From NCBI GenBank assembly GCA_947493335.1, contig CANLQO010000002.1:558001-622000 (forward strand): a stretch of 64,000 bases of DNA, read 5' to 3'. How positions within the stretch are numbered: the first letter of the stretch is position 1; each line of letters opens with the position of its first letter. The DNA is from an uncultured Paracoccaceae bacterium (GTDB lineage Bacteria; Pseudomonadota; Alphaproteobacteria; Rhodobacterales; Rhodobacteraceae). Positions 38,675 through 47,047 of the stretch are shown one piece after another. A program made the position numbers and the translations under genes. Below the pieces are notes generated by a model. It worked only from the letters and a program-made list of their open reading frames with translations, searched no databases and was not told the origin of the DNA.

Positions 38675-39012
38675 TACGTCCGTCCCGCTCTCACCCCTTG
38701 TGGCTGGCGTTTGTTCTGCATCGCCTATCCGGTCTTGCGTTGGCCTTGTTCCTGCCTGCCCACTTCTGGCTTTTGTCCTTGGCGTTGACCCAGCCGCAGC
38801 GGCTTGATCACATGCTGAGTTTTGCAGAAAGCCCCGTGGTCAAGATTGCGGAATTCGGTCTGGTCTTCCTGCTTTCTGTCCACATCTTCGGCGGATTGCG
38901 CCTGTTGGCGCTGGAGTTTCTGCCATGGAGCAATCGACAAAAATCGCTCGCTGCGGGTGCCATCGGCATCTCGCTACTCTTGTCCGGTCTCTTCTTGCTG
39001 CGGGCGATTTGA
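38671..39012 (+). CDS. Complex II-like membrane anchor subunit (SdhD/FrdD-like)
   Basis: The 113-residue protein has three membrane segments. VLHRLSGLALALFLPAHFWLL contains the H-R-x-S-G pattern of cytochrome b556 subunits, and LLSVHIFGGLRLLALE gives a second conserved His and the GxR motif. Translation starts at GTG 38671, overlapping the previous stop (GTGA). With the preceding gene it completes a membrane-bound complex II-like enzyme. The flavoprotein gene starts 3 bases later. Confidence 0.83.
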   Translation: MIRPSRSHPLWLAFVLHRLSGLALALFLPAHFWLLSLALTQPQRLDHMLSFAESPVVKIAEFGLVFLLSVHIFGGLRLLALEFLPWSNRQKSLAAGAIGISLLLSGLFLLRAI

Positions 39013-39015
39013 CCC

Positions 39016-40779
39016 ATGAACCTGACCCAGAACATCGACAGACATGACACGGACATCCTCATTTTGGGCACCGGTGGCGCTGGGCTCTTCGCCGCCCTTC
39101 ATGCCCAACAATCCGCCCCTCCGGGAACCAGAATAACGATCGCTGTCAAAGGGCTGGTCGGCAAATGCGGCTGCACCCGCATGGTTCAAGGTGGATACAA
39201 CGTTGCACTGGGCGGCGGTGACACAGTCGAACGTCACTTCATGGACACGATCCAGGGCGGAAAGTGGATGCCTAATCAGGACATGGCATGGCGTCTTTGC
39301 GAACAGGCGGTGGTCCGGGTTCAAGAGCTCGAGAATGAGATCGGATGCTTCTTTGACCGAAATCCTGATGGAACCCTGCATCAAAAGGCATTTGCCGGAC
39401 AAACGGCGGATCGCACCGTGCATAAGGGCGACCTGACCGGGATTGAGATCATCAACCGCCTGATGGAGCAGGTCCTGTCCCGCCCAATTGAAAAGTTGCA
39501 GGAACACCGTGCCATCGGTTTGATCCCGACCCAGGACGGGTCAGCGCTGGCCGGTGTGCTGATGATCGATATGCGCACAGGCAAGTTCCGGTTTGTCCGG
39601 GCCAAGGCGGTGCTGATGGCGACCGGTGGTGGCCCGACCATGTACAAATATCACACGCCTTCCGGCGACAAGACGATGGATGGTCTGGCCATGGCCCTGC
39701 GTGCAGGATTGGCCCTGCGCGACATGGAAATGGTGCAATTCCATCCAACCGGGCTTTTGGCGGGCCATCACACCCGTATGACCGGCACTGTGCTGGAAGA
39801 GGGACTGCGTGGTGCGGGCGGGCAACTTATCAGCCACGCGGGCCAGCGCTTCATGTTCGACTATGACGATTTGGGCGAACGCGCCACGCGTGATGTCGTC
39901 AGCCGCGGCATCTACGCCGAGATGCGCAAGAACAACAATCCAGAGCAAGAAGGCGTCTTTATCTCAATGGCGCATCTGGGTCCTGACAACGTCCGCCGGA
40001 AATTCAAGGGAATGGTCGATCGCTGCGCCGACAGCGGATTTGATCTGGCGGCCGGAAAAGTCGAAGTCGTTCCGACCGCGCATTATTTCATGGGTGGTGT
40101 CGTCGTTGATGTCGATACACGAACCGCGATGGAGGGCCTTTACGTCGCGGGCGAGGACGCGGGCGGTGCTCATGGTTCTAACAGGTTGGGGGGAAATGGG
40201 GTTGCAAACTCCACCGTCTATGGCGGCGTTGCAGGGGATACCATGGGCGCTGACATTCGCAAAATGGGCGCCCTGCGCGAACCCGATGAGGACGCCCTGA
40301 CAGCCGAGGTGGCCCGCGCCTGTCATCCGTTTGGCAAGTCACCGGCACCACTTCAGCCGCTTCGCCAAAAGCTGCAAGAGGTGATGTGGGAAGATGTCGG
40401 CGTCATGCGCACGCAATCCGGATTAGAGCGTGGCCTGACCCGCATCGCGGAAGTATCGGACGAATTGATGGAACTTGGCGTGGCTGCAGACAACTTGGCC
40501 TTTAACCTGACCTGGCACGACTGGCTGAACATGCGGTCGCTTTGCGACGTCTCGGTGGCCATAACCAAGGCCGGGCTTTCCCGCGAAAACTCGCGCGGCG
40601 CGCACTTTCGCGAAGATTTCCCCATGCCCGGTGATCTGGACGCATCATATTTCACCATCGCAACCCTGCAAAGCGGCACTGTCGCGGTGTCGCGGGAAGC
40701 CGTCGAATTTTCCATCGTCCGGCCAGGAGAAAGCATTCTGTCGGCAGATGAACCAGACACATTGGTAGGACAATCATGA
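39016..40779 (+). CDS. SdhA/FrdA-like flavoprotein lacking the covalent FAD histidine
   Basis: The 587-residue protein is a complex II-type flavoprotein: FAD-binding ILILGTGGAGLFAALHA, VLMATGGG and AGEDAGGAHGSNRLGGN. Four catalytic positions match Escherichia coli FrdA: His243 (QFHPTG), Arg292 (ATRDVVSR), His356 (PTAHYFMGG) and Arg390 (SNRLGG). The segment that normally reads RSHT with the covalent FAD histidine reads CGCT here, so Cys53 replaces it. Family knowledge predicts noncovalent FAD and poor succinate oxidation. Substrate could be fumarate or a related dicarboxylate. Its stop overlaps the hydro-lyase alpha gene (ATGA). Confidence 0.88.
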   Translation: MNLTQNIDRHDTDILILGTGGAGLFAALHAQQSAPPGTRITIAVKGLVGKCGCTRMVQGGYNVALGGGDTVERHFMDTIQGGKWMPNQDMAWRLCEQAVVRVQELENEIGCFFDRNPDGTLHQKAFAGQTADRTVHKGDLTGIEIINRLMEQVLSRPIEKLQEHRAIGLIPTQDGSALAGVLMIDMRTGKFRFVRAKAVLMATGGGPTMYKYHTPSGDKTMDGLAMALRAGLALRDMEMVQFHPTGLLAGHHTRMTGTVLEEGLRGAGGQLISHAGQRFMFDYDDLGERATRDVVSRGIYAEMRKNNNPEQEGVFISMAHLGPDNVRRKFKGMVDRCADSGFDLAAGKVEVVPTAHYFMGGVVVDVDTRTAMEGLYVAGEDAGGAHGSNRLGGNGVANSTVYGGVAGDTMGADIRKMGALREPDEDALTAEVARACHPFGKSPAPLQPLRQKLQEVMWEDVGVMRTQSGLERGLTRIAEVSDELMELGVAADNLAFNLTWHDWLNMRSLCDVSVAITKAGLSRENSRGAHFREDFPMPGDLDASYFTIATLQSGTVAVSREAVEFSIVRPGESILSADEPDTLVGQS

Positions 40780-41735
40780 TTGCAATCGACCTGATCCAGC
40801 AGACCGCGGAACAATTGATGGACAAAGCAGCCATCGAGATTCCCGATGATTACCTGACCGGTCTTCAGGCCGCTGCAGCAACCGAAGAGGGGGATTTGTC
40901 CTCATTCGTGCTGCAGGCGATGTTGGACAATTACACCGCCGCCAAAGAGGATCGCCGCGCGATGTGTGGCGACACCGGCGTGCCCCGATGGTTCGTGAAA
41001 ATGGGCAACGCGGCGCAGATCGAAGGTGGCATGTGCGCGTTGGAAACGGCGCTTCGTCGTGCGACGGCGCGTGCCACCAACGGGGTGCCCTTGCGCCCGA
41101 ACCGCGTACATCCGCTTTGGCGCACGGATCACAACAACAATGTCGGCATCGGTGCGCCCGAGATCGAATATGGGTTCGAGCCGGAGGGTGACTGGATTGA
41201 TCTGATTACGGTGCACAAGGGCGGGCTTTTTGGCACCGACTACCGGATGCTTTTTCCATCCGACGGGATCGAAGGGATCAAACGGTTCTACCTCGATTGC
41301 CTTGTGGCTTTTGGCAAGCGGGGTTTGGCCTGTCAGCCAGCGATCATCGGGATCGGCCTCGGTGGCTCCAAAGACACCTGCATGGTTCTGGGCAAACGTG
41401 CCGCGACCCTGCGGACGGTTGGCAGTCGCAATTCTGATCCAAAGATTGCGGCCCTCGAGGAGGAATTCAAAGAATTGGGAAATTCTATCGGCATGGGTGC
41501 GATGGGATTTGTCGGCAAAAACATGGTCATCGATTGCAACATCGAAGTCGGCTATTGCCACACGGGTGGTATGCAAATGTCGGTTCACGCCTTCTGCCTC
41601 AGCTCGCGCCGTGCTGTCGCACGGCTTTGGCCTGATGGGCGGGTCGCCTTCCGCACTGATCCGGACTGGTTCACACCTTACCAACGCCGCGAGACCGTTG
41701 ACTGGTCACCGCAAGAACAGGAAGCCACAGCATGA
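40776..41735 (+). CDS. Class I fumarase/L-tartrate dehydratase-type alpha subunit
   Basis: The 319-residue protein is the [4Fe-4S] subunit of a two-subunit class I hydro-lyase (fumarase, L-tartrate dehydratase or mesaconase types). Cluster cysteines are Cys64 in MCGDTGVP, the one in GLGGSKDTC, and that in EVGYCHTGGM. KNMVIDCNIE is also conserved. The enzyme adds or removes water at an oxygen-sensitive cluster. Substrate cannot be told from sequence. The gene overlaps the flavoprotein gene and the beta-subunit gene by 4 bases each. Confidence 0.88.
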   Translation: MIAIDLIQQTAEQLMDKAAIEIPDDYLTGLQAAAATEEGDLSSFVLQAMLDNYTAAKEDRRAMCGDTGVPRWFVKMGNAAQIEGGMCALETALRRATARATNGVPLRPNRVHPLWRTDHNNNVGIGAPEIEYGFEPEGDWIDLITVHKGGLFGTDYRMLFPSDGIEGIKRFYLDCLVAFGKRGLACQPAIIGIGLGGSKDTCMVLGKRAATLRTVGSRNSDPKIAALEEEFKELGNSIGMGAMGFVGKNMVIDCNIEVGYCHTGGMQMSVHAFCLSSRRAVARLWPDGRVAFRTDPDWFTPYQRRETVDWSPQEQEATA

Positions 41736-42400
41736 AGCCGCGCGAGGTCCGCCTGTCCACCACGCCGACACCAGAAGAGATCGCCAATCTGCGCCTCGGC
41801 GATATCGTCTATCTGGACGGCCTGCTCTACACCGCCCGCGAAGGCGTCTATATGCGTGCCCTTGAGGATAAGGCCAACATCCCGATGGAACTCGCTTCGG
41901 CCTCTGCGGCCAACTTCCACTGCTCTCCTGCCGCAACGATCCGGGAAGACGGGAGCTTCGACATGGGGGCCGTCACCGCGACAGCTTCGTTTCGCTTTGC
42001 CAAGTGGCTGCCGGACTGGATGGCCAAGACCGGAGCCAAACTGATCATCGGAAAAGGCGGCATGTCGTCCAAGGACTACAAGGCCTATTTTGTGCCGAAC
42101 GGTGCGGTCTACTTGTCAACGGTCGGCTATGGAACCGGCGCACTTTTGGGGCGCGGAGTTGAAGCTGTTGAGGCCGTGCACTGGCACGAGGAACTGGGAC
42201 TTGCGCAGGCGATGTGGGTCATCAGGTGCAACCGGATGGGACCATTTATCGTGGCCTCTGATCTTGACGGAAATTGCCTTTTCGAACGTGAAAACGCGCA
42301 AATCAGCAAGAACCTCGATCGTGTCTACGTTGGTACCAAACCTGCAGTATTGAAACGTTTTGGCGAGACCGACGACCGCAACGACGAAGTCATCGGTTAG
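41732..42400 (+). CDS. Class I fumarase/L-tartrate dehydratase-type beta subunit
   Basis: The 222-residue protein matches the C-terminal half of class I fumarases and TtdB: LRLGDIVYLDGLLYTAREGVY, IGKGGMSSKDY and the LGRGVEAVEAVHW region, which bind the substrate carboxylates. It completes the hydro-lyase with the preceding gene. Its stop overlaps by 4 bases that of the convergent LysR gene, so the six-gene SDH/hydro-lyase operon abuts its candidate regulator. Confidence 0.88.
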   Translation: MKPREVRLSTTPTPEEIANLRLGDIVYLDGLLYTAREGVYMRALEDKANIPMELASASAANFHCSPAATIREDGSFDMGAVTATASFRFAKWLPDWMAKTGAKLIIGKGGMSSKDYKAYFVPNGAVYLSTVGYGTGALLGRGVEAVEAVHWHEELGLAQAMWVIRCNRMGPFIVASDLDGNCLFERENAQISKNLDRVYVGTKPAVLKRFGETDDRNDEVIG

Positions 42401-43296
42401 CCGGATGGATCAATCTGGAGCCGCCCAATTGTGACTGCCTCAAGCAGCGTCGTATGCAATATTTCAAGGATACGGGTTCTTGGATTGTCCGACCGATAGA
42501 TCAGAACAAGCTTTCGGCTTGGCGCATCAGCACCAAGGGAAATGCGTTTGATCGGAACGGGGTTTGGGCTTTTGACGCAGGTTCGCGGTACAATGGAAAC
42601 ACCAAGATTTGCCGCCACCATGCTCGAAATTGCCTCTAGGCTTTCCAACTCCATCGTTTCGTCGACCCGCAGGTTCATCGATTGAAACCAGTTTTCGATC
42701 AACTGCCCCACAACGGCGCTGCGATTGAACCGAATGAACGGGTTCTCCGTCATCAATTTAAGTGGATCGTCGCTCGTCGTCTGCGGGGCCGCCAACAATT
42801 CAAGAGGTTCTTCAGCCAAGAACTTCGCTGTGATTTGCGCAGGCAAAGACGGCGGTTCCGAAATCACGGCCGCATCCAGACGACCCCGCTCGATCTCGGC
42901 CAAAAGCGGCAGCGTCAGGCCCGGATTGACGCGCACGTGCAAGTGGTCGAGCTTCCGCTTCAATAGATTGATCGTCAGCGGCATAAGCCCGGTCAGTGTT
43001 GTCGGCAAAGCACCCAAGGAGATTTCGCCGCGCAGCCCTTTGTCCCCCAGAATGGATGGCACCATGTCGTCATAAGCGCCAACAACGTCTTTGGCCTTGG
43101 CAACGAAGGCGCGACCGATCGGGGTCAGTTCCGGCGTCCGCTTCGTCCGATCAAATAGGATCACGTCAAACGCAGCCTCAAGTGTGCGCATTTGTTGGCT
43201 GACCGCCGCATGGGTGACATGAATGTCTTCTGCTGCGGCACTGAAAGTCCGGTTCTTTTCGACCGCGATCAGGGTTCTGAGCATGCGAATTGACAT
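42397..43296 (-). CDS. LysR-family regulator between the SDH-like and pca operons
   Basis: The 299-residue protein has a LysR helix-turn-helix (MLRTLIAVEKNRTFSAAAEDIHVTHAAVSQQMRTL) and a standard effector domain. It is not the PcaQ type, whose N-terminus is different. It diverges from pcaC, with a TAAGTTCAACTTA palindrome 24 bases upstream of its own start, so it likely controls pcaCHGB and itself. It ends in a 4-base overlap with the hydro-lyase beta gene. Candidate effectors are protocatechuate, carboxymuconate or beta-ketoadipate; this is inference. Confidence 0.88.
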   Translation of the reverse strand: MSIRMLRTLIAVEKNRTFSAAAEDIHVTHAAVSQQMRTLEAAFDVILFDRTKRTPELTPIGRAFVAKAKDVVGAYDDMVPSILGDKGLRGEISLGALPTTLTGLMPLTINLLKRKLDHLHVRVNPGLTLPLLAEIERGRLDAAVISEPPSLPAQITAKFLAEEPLELLAAPQTTSDDPLKLMTENPFIRFNRSAVVGQLIENWFQSMNLRVDETMELESLEAISSMVAANLGVSIVPRTCVKSPNPVPIKRISLGADAPSRKLVLIYRSDNPRTRILEILHTTLLEAVTIGRLQIDPSG

Positions 43297-43319
43297 TGGC
43301 TGTGCCTACATTGGATTCA

Positions 43320-43332
43320 TAAGTTCAACTTA
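43320..43332. promoter_or_regulatory. LysR-type operator TAAGTT-C-AACTTA in the LysR/pcaC promoter region
   Basis: A perfect 13-base palindrome with the T-N11-A LysR-box form, 24 bases upstream of the LysR start. A further half-site TAAGTT is at 43362-43367, as expected for an activation site closer to pcaC. Symmetry and place strongly suggest binding of the neighbouring LysR protein; not tested. Confidence 0.65.
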
Positions 43333-43476
43333 CGCTATCTGCACCGAATTGTGCAGAATGGTAAGTTCCCATGTATGACATGAAAATCGTCGCTCAATTC
43401 AGCATTTAAAGATATTTACGCAACAGCGGCGCAGCCGAGGGCCGCCAATCGCGGCATGATACGCAGGAGATAGCGG

Positions 43477-43854
43477 ATGACAGACAAGTACGACATCGGC
43501 ATGACTGTCAGGCGGTCAGTTCTGGGTGATGCACATGTTGATCGGGCAGAGGCTCAGAAAACCTCGCTCGATGATCCGTTTCAGACACTGATCACCGAGG
43601 CGGCTTGGGGCACCGTTTGGGCCAGCGACCGCATCAGTCTGCGAGAACGCTCGATGATCACGCTCGCGCTTTTGGCGGCGACTGGAAACTTTAATGAGAT
43701 CCCCATGCATATCCGCGCAACGGCGCAAACGGGTGCCAGCAAGGAAGATGTGCTTGAGGCCTTTCAGCATGTCGCCATCTACGCGGGCGTCCCGCGTGCC
43801 AACCATGCGCTGAAACTGGCCAAGGCAACCTATGCGGAAATGGAACAAGGCTGA
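43477..43854 (+). CDS. pcaC: 4-carboxymuconolactone decarboxylase
   Basis: PcaC decarboxylates gamma-carboxymuconolactone to beta-ketoadipate enol-lactone. The 125-residue protein has the AhpD-like fold, with FQTLITEAAWGTVWA, RERSMITLALLAATGN and the C-terminal HVAIYAGVPRANHALKLA, as in Acinetobacter and Pseudomonas PcaC. A good ribosome binding site (CAGGAGAT) precedes ATG 43477. First gene of pcaCHGB; pcaD, whose enzyme uses the product, is not in the window. Confidence 0.93.
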   Translation: MTDKYDIGMTVRRSVLGDAHVDRAEAQKTSLDDPFQTLITEAAWGTVWASDRISLRERSMITLALLAATGNFNEIPMHIRATAQTGASKEDVLEAFQHVAIYAGVPRANHALKLAKATYAEMEQG

Positions 43855-43897
43855 CCCGGACACCGGGCTCATCAGACGGCAAAGGACCTTTCTGAAA

Positions 43898-44626
43898 ATG
43901 CAGACCCCAGGTGATTTTTATCGGCGGGACCGCGACTGGCATCCGCCAGCTTGTGCGCCTGAATACAAGTCAAGCATCACCCGGTCACCGCGCTATCGCC
44001 TTGTTGCGATGCCGCACTCGCTCAGCGAAACAACCGGTCCCGTTTTTGGGCATAATGATATCGACCCAATGGACAGGGATCTGATCACGAACTTCGCGCA
44101 AACCGGCGCCGCGCCGATTGGTGAGCGTATCATTCTCCATGGTCAGGTTCTGGATCAGAATTGTCGTCCGGTGCCAAGAACGCTGATCGAAATCTGGCAG
44201 GCCAACGCAGGCGGGCGCTATCGCCATCGCAATGATCACTATTTTGCGCCGATTGATCCAAACTTTGGTGGCTGCGGACGCACATTGACCGACGAAAATG
44301 GTTTTTACACATTCCACACCGTGAAACCCGGCGCCTATCCGTGGCCGAATTTCGACAACAGCTGGCGACCGGCCCATATCCACTTCTCCCTCTTTGGTGA
44401 AGCTTATGCCCAGCGCCTGATAACCCAGTGCTATTTTGAGGGCGATCCGTTGATCAACCTTTGCCCGATCGTGCAGGCGATCCCGGACCCCAATGGCGTC
44501 GACATGCTTGTCGCCAAGCTCGACATGGACACGACCATCCCCTTTGACAGCATTGCCTACCGGTTCGACATCGTCTTGCGGGGCCGCCACGCGACCCCGT
44601 TTGAGAGCCGACCGGAGGGGAATTGA
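43898..44626 (+). CDS. pcaH: Protocatechuate 3,4-dioxygenase beta subunit
   Basis: PcaH carries the active-site Fe(III) of the intradiol dioxygenase that opens protocatechuate to 3-carboxy-cis,cis-muconate. The 242-residue protein has all four iron ligands at the same numbers as Pseudomonas putida: Tyr108, Tyr147, His160 and His162. LIEIWQANAGGRYRH and RPAHIHFSLFG are typical. ATG 43898 follows AAAGGA; the frame upstream overlaps pcaC. The stop overlaps the pcaG start (TGATG). Confidence 0.96.
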   Translation: MQTPGDFYRRDRDWHPPACAPEYKSSITRSPRYRLVAMPHSLSETTGPVFGHNDIDPMDRDLITNFAQTGAAPIGERIILHGQVLDQNCRPVPRTLIEIWQANAGGRYRHRNDHYFAPIDPNFGGCGRTLTDENGFYTFHTVKPGAYPWPNFDNSWRPAHIHFSLFGEAYAQRLITQCYFEGDPLINLCPIVQAIPDPNGVDMLVAKLDMDTTIPFDSIAYRFDIVLRGRHATPFESRPEGN

Positions 44627-45246
44627 TGACAAATGCCCCGCGCACCCTCAAGGAAACACCGTCTCAGACGGCTGGTCCCTATCTTCACATCGGGCTTACA
44701 CCAGCCGCAACGGGCTTAGAGATCTCCGATCGACAACTTGGCACCGACATTGCAGGTCCGCATGCCAACGGAACCCGCATTCGTATCGAGGGTCTGATCC
44801 TTGATGGCACCGGAACGCCGATGACGGACGCTCTGTTGGAAATCTGGCAGGCGAATGGTGAAGGCATCTATGCCCACCCCGATGATGGCCGCCCAGTCGA
44901 AGATGGTTTCCGGGGGTGGGGCCGCGTCACTACTGATTTTGAAACCGGCGAATGGGGCTTTGATACCATTAAACCGGGACAATCGCGTGGTCCCGATGGC
45001 GGCCTGCAAGCGCCGCATATCAATGCGTGGGTTGTCGCACGCGGCATCAACCTGGGCCTGCACACTCGGATCTATTTTGATGATGAACCGCAGGCCAATG
45101 CGACCGATCCTGTCCTCAACCTGATCGAAGATGAACGCCGCCAGAAGACCTTGATCGCGAAACGAACCGACCGCGCCGGTCAGGTGGTCTATCGGTTTGA
45201 TATCCGCCTGCAAAGCGAAGACGAAACCGTCTTCTTTGACATATAG
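44626..45246 (+). CDS. pcaG: Protocatechuate 3,4-dioxygenase alpha subunit
   Basis: The 206-residue protein is the non-catalytic alpha subunit: TPSQTAGPYLHIGL at the start, LLEIWQANGEGIYAHP, and RIYFDDEPQANATDPVL near the end. It lacks the four iron ligands as a set, as expected. The ATG at 44626 has GGAGGGG six bases upstream and overlaps the pcaH stop by one base; TTG 44623 would be a weaker choice. PcaG and PcaH form an (alpha-beta) oligomer in the cytoplasm. Confidence 0.95.
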   Translation: MTNAPRTLKETPSQTAGPYLHIGLTPAATGLEISDRQLGTDIAGPHANGTRIRIEGLILDGTGTPMTDALLEIWQANGEGIYAHPDDGRPVEDGFRGWGRVTTDFETGEWGFDTIKPGQSRGPDGGLQAPHINAWVVARGINLGLHTRIYFDDEPQANATDPVLNLIEDERRQKTLIAKRTDRAGQVVYRFDIRLQSEDETVFFDI

Positions 45247-45328
45247 CGCCGCTTGCATCCTACTGCGGCCGCATATCCAAGACTGCCAAACCGCGTCAAA
45301 CCGCACCGCAGCACCAAAGGACAATGAC

Positions 45329-46402
45329 ATGGTGACCGACCCATTCACTCATCCTTGGCTTAGCGCCTCGTTTGCTGATCCGGGTACCGCGTCCGCCTTT
45401 GACGCGGCCAACGTCATGGCGCACATGCTGAATGTTGAGGCAACTTATGCAGAGGCGCTGGGCGCGGTCGGGCAAATTGATCCGCAATTAGCAGCCGACG
45501 TTGCAGGTCGGATCAGGGACTTTGTGCCGGACCTTCAGGGTTTGAAGGCAGGTGCAGGTCGTGACGGTCTGGTAGTGCCGACCCTTGTGGCTCAGCTTCG
45601 CGCGGCATTGCCCGAAACGCACCATGTCGGCCTGCACAAAGGCATGACCTCTCAGGATGTGATTGATACGGCTTTGGTCCTGACACTGAGATCGGCAACT
45701 GAGACCCTTCGCGCCGGGCTAATGGGCCTGAAATCCGCGCTGCAATTACTGTCGAAGACGCATGGCGCATCCGAACTGACGGGCCGCACCCGAATGCAGG
45801 CCGCCCTTCCCATCACAGCACACGACCGCATCGACAGTTGGTTGCAGCCGCTGGATGCACATCTGTTGCGACTTCATGATATCTCACCCCGCCTTTTTGC
45901 GCTGCAATTGGGTGGCCCAGTTGGCAATCGCGCCAGCCTAGGCCCGAATGCCGCGCAGATCGCGACGGCGATGGCAAATGCTCTGGGCCTTACTGAACCC
46001 GGTGCCGCTTGGCACAACGACCGCAGCACAATTGTGGACTACGCCGGTTGGTTGTCGCTGGTGTCTGGTCATCTGGGCAAGTTCGGACAGGATATCACCC
46101 TGATGGCCCAGCAAGGCATTGATGAGATCGCCCTTTCAGGTGGTGGCGGGTCGTCCGCGATGCCGCACAAACAAAACCCGGTTCTGGCTGAAACCCTCGT
46201 AACCCTCGCACGCTTTAACGCGACACAGGTGGCGGGGATGCATCATGCCCTGATCCACGAACAAGAAAGGTCCGGCGCAGCTTGGTCACTCGAATGGATG
46301 ATCCTGCCGAACATGGTGCAGACAACAGGACGCGGCCTTTCAATCGCGATGTCGGTTTGTGAAAGCATTCAGCGTATCGGGCACGCTGACCCCGATGCGT
46401 AA
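45329..46402 (+). CDS. pcaB: 3-carboxy-cis,cis-muconate cycloisomerase (short form)
   Basis: PcaB converts 3-carboxymuconate to gamma-carboxymuconolactone. It belongs to the fumarase/aspartase superfamily, shown by GLHKGMTSQDVIDTALVLTL, QLGGPVGNRASLG and the signature SGGGGSSAMPHKQNPVLAE. At 357 residues it lacks the C-terminal domain of the roughly 450-residue Pseudomonas enzyme, which is usual for alphaproteobacterial PcaB. ATG 45329 follows AAAGGA. It is the last pca gene here, 82 bases after pcaG. Confidence 0.93.
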   Translation: MVTDPFTHPWLSASFADPGTASAFDAANVMAHMLNVEATYAEALGAVGQIDPQLAADVAGRIRDFVPDLQGLKAGAGRDGLVVPTLVAQLRAALPETHHVGLHKGMTSQDVIDTALVLTLRSATETLRAGLMGLKSALQLLSKTHGASELTGRTRMQAALPITAHDRIDSWLQPLDAHLLRLHDISPRLFALQLGGPVGNRASLGPNAAQIATAMANALGLTEPGAAWHNDRSTIVDYAGWLSLVSGHLGKFGQDITLMAQQGIDEIALSGGGGSSAMPHKQNPVLAETLVTLARFNATQVAGMHHALIHEQERSGAAWSLEWMILPNMVQTTGRGLSIAMSVCESIQRIGHADPDA

Positions 46403-46459
46403 ACATTCATGTCACATGTGGCAGTGCAGCTTAAACGACCCCTGTTGCGGCTGGACGGA

Positions 46460-47047
46460 TCAGCCACATCTCTGCGTCAGCAGCTCCACCGCCGCATCGA
46501 ACCGGGAAACGTCCATCGCGGTCCGCGCCGCAAGGTGCGCACCTTCCAGCAATGCAAGCGCGGCGCTGGCTTCCTTTTCAGGGTCCGCAACATTTGCGAC
46601 CGACCCATCACTCATTGCGCGCTCGAAAGCGGCGGCAAGCCAGCCAATCATTGCTTTGCGGTAGGCAGCGATCCGCGCCATTACTTCTTCCGGCAGGCTT
46701 TCGCGACTTGTCGAGAATGACACACACAGGCACACAGCCTCACCCTCATGAAGCGCACGCCGATAATGTGCGACAATGGCCATCAGACGTTCGCTAGCCG
46801 TGTCGCAACGTTCGTCAATCTCGCGACAAACGCGTTGCATTCCCGCAGCATAGCGTTCGATTAGCGCGACGGACAGATCCGATTTCGCCGGGAAGTAATA
46901 GTGGATAGAGGCTTTGCGGATCCCAACGGTTTTTGCCAGATCGGCATAACTAAATCCGTCCCAACCACGTTTGCGTGCCGCGTATTCGGCGCGGTCCAGC
47001 AGCTCTGTTTTTGTGTCTCTTGGTGTGTTCTGGCTAGGTCGTGGCAA
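46460..47047 (-). CDS. TetR-family regulator (TTG start)
   Basis: The 195-residue protein has the TetR DNA-binding domain: KTELLDRAEYAARKRGWDGFSYADLAKTVGIRKASIHYYFPAKSDL. The C-terminal part (LMAIVAHYRRALHEGEAVCLCVSFS) is TetR_C-like. I place the start at TTG 47047, which has GGAGG nine bases upstream and begins just before the DNA-binding domain; earlier ATGs lie inside the amine oxidase gene. It is the last gene of a cupin-amine oxidase-TetR operon, and a palindrome upstream of that operon is its likely operator. Confidence 0.85.
   Translation of the reverse strand: MPRPSQNTPRDTKTELLDRAEYAARKRGWDGFSYADLAKTVGIRKASIHYYFPAKSDLSVALIERYAAGMQRVCREIDERCDTASERLMAIVAHYRRALHEGEAVCLCVSFSTSRESLPEEVMARIAAYRKAMIGWLAAAFERAMSDGSVANVADPEKEASAALALLEGAHLAARTAMDVSRFDAAVELLTQRCG

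Noticed and set aside
42397-43296. PcaQ identity for the LysR protein beside pcaC
   Set aside because: The N-terminal sequence does not resemble the PcaQ/GbpR type; only the location suggests it.
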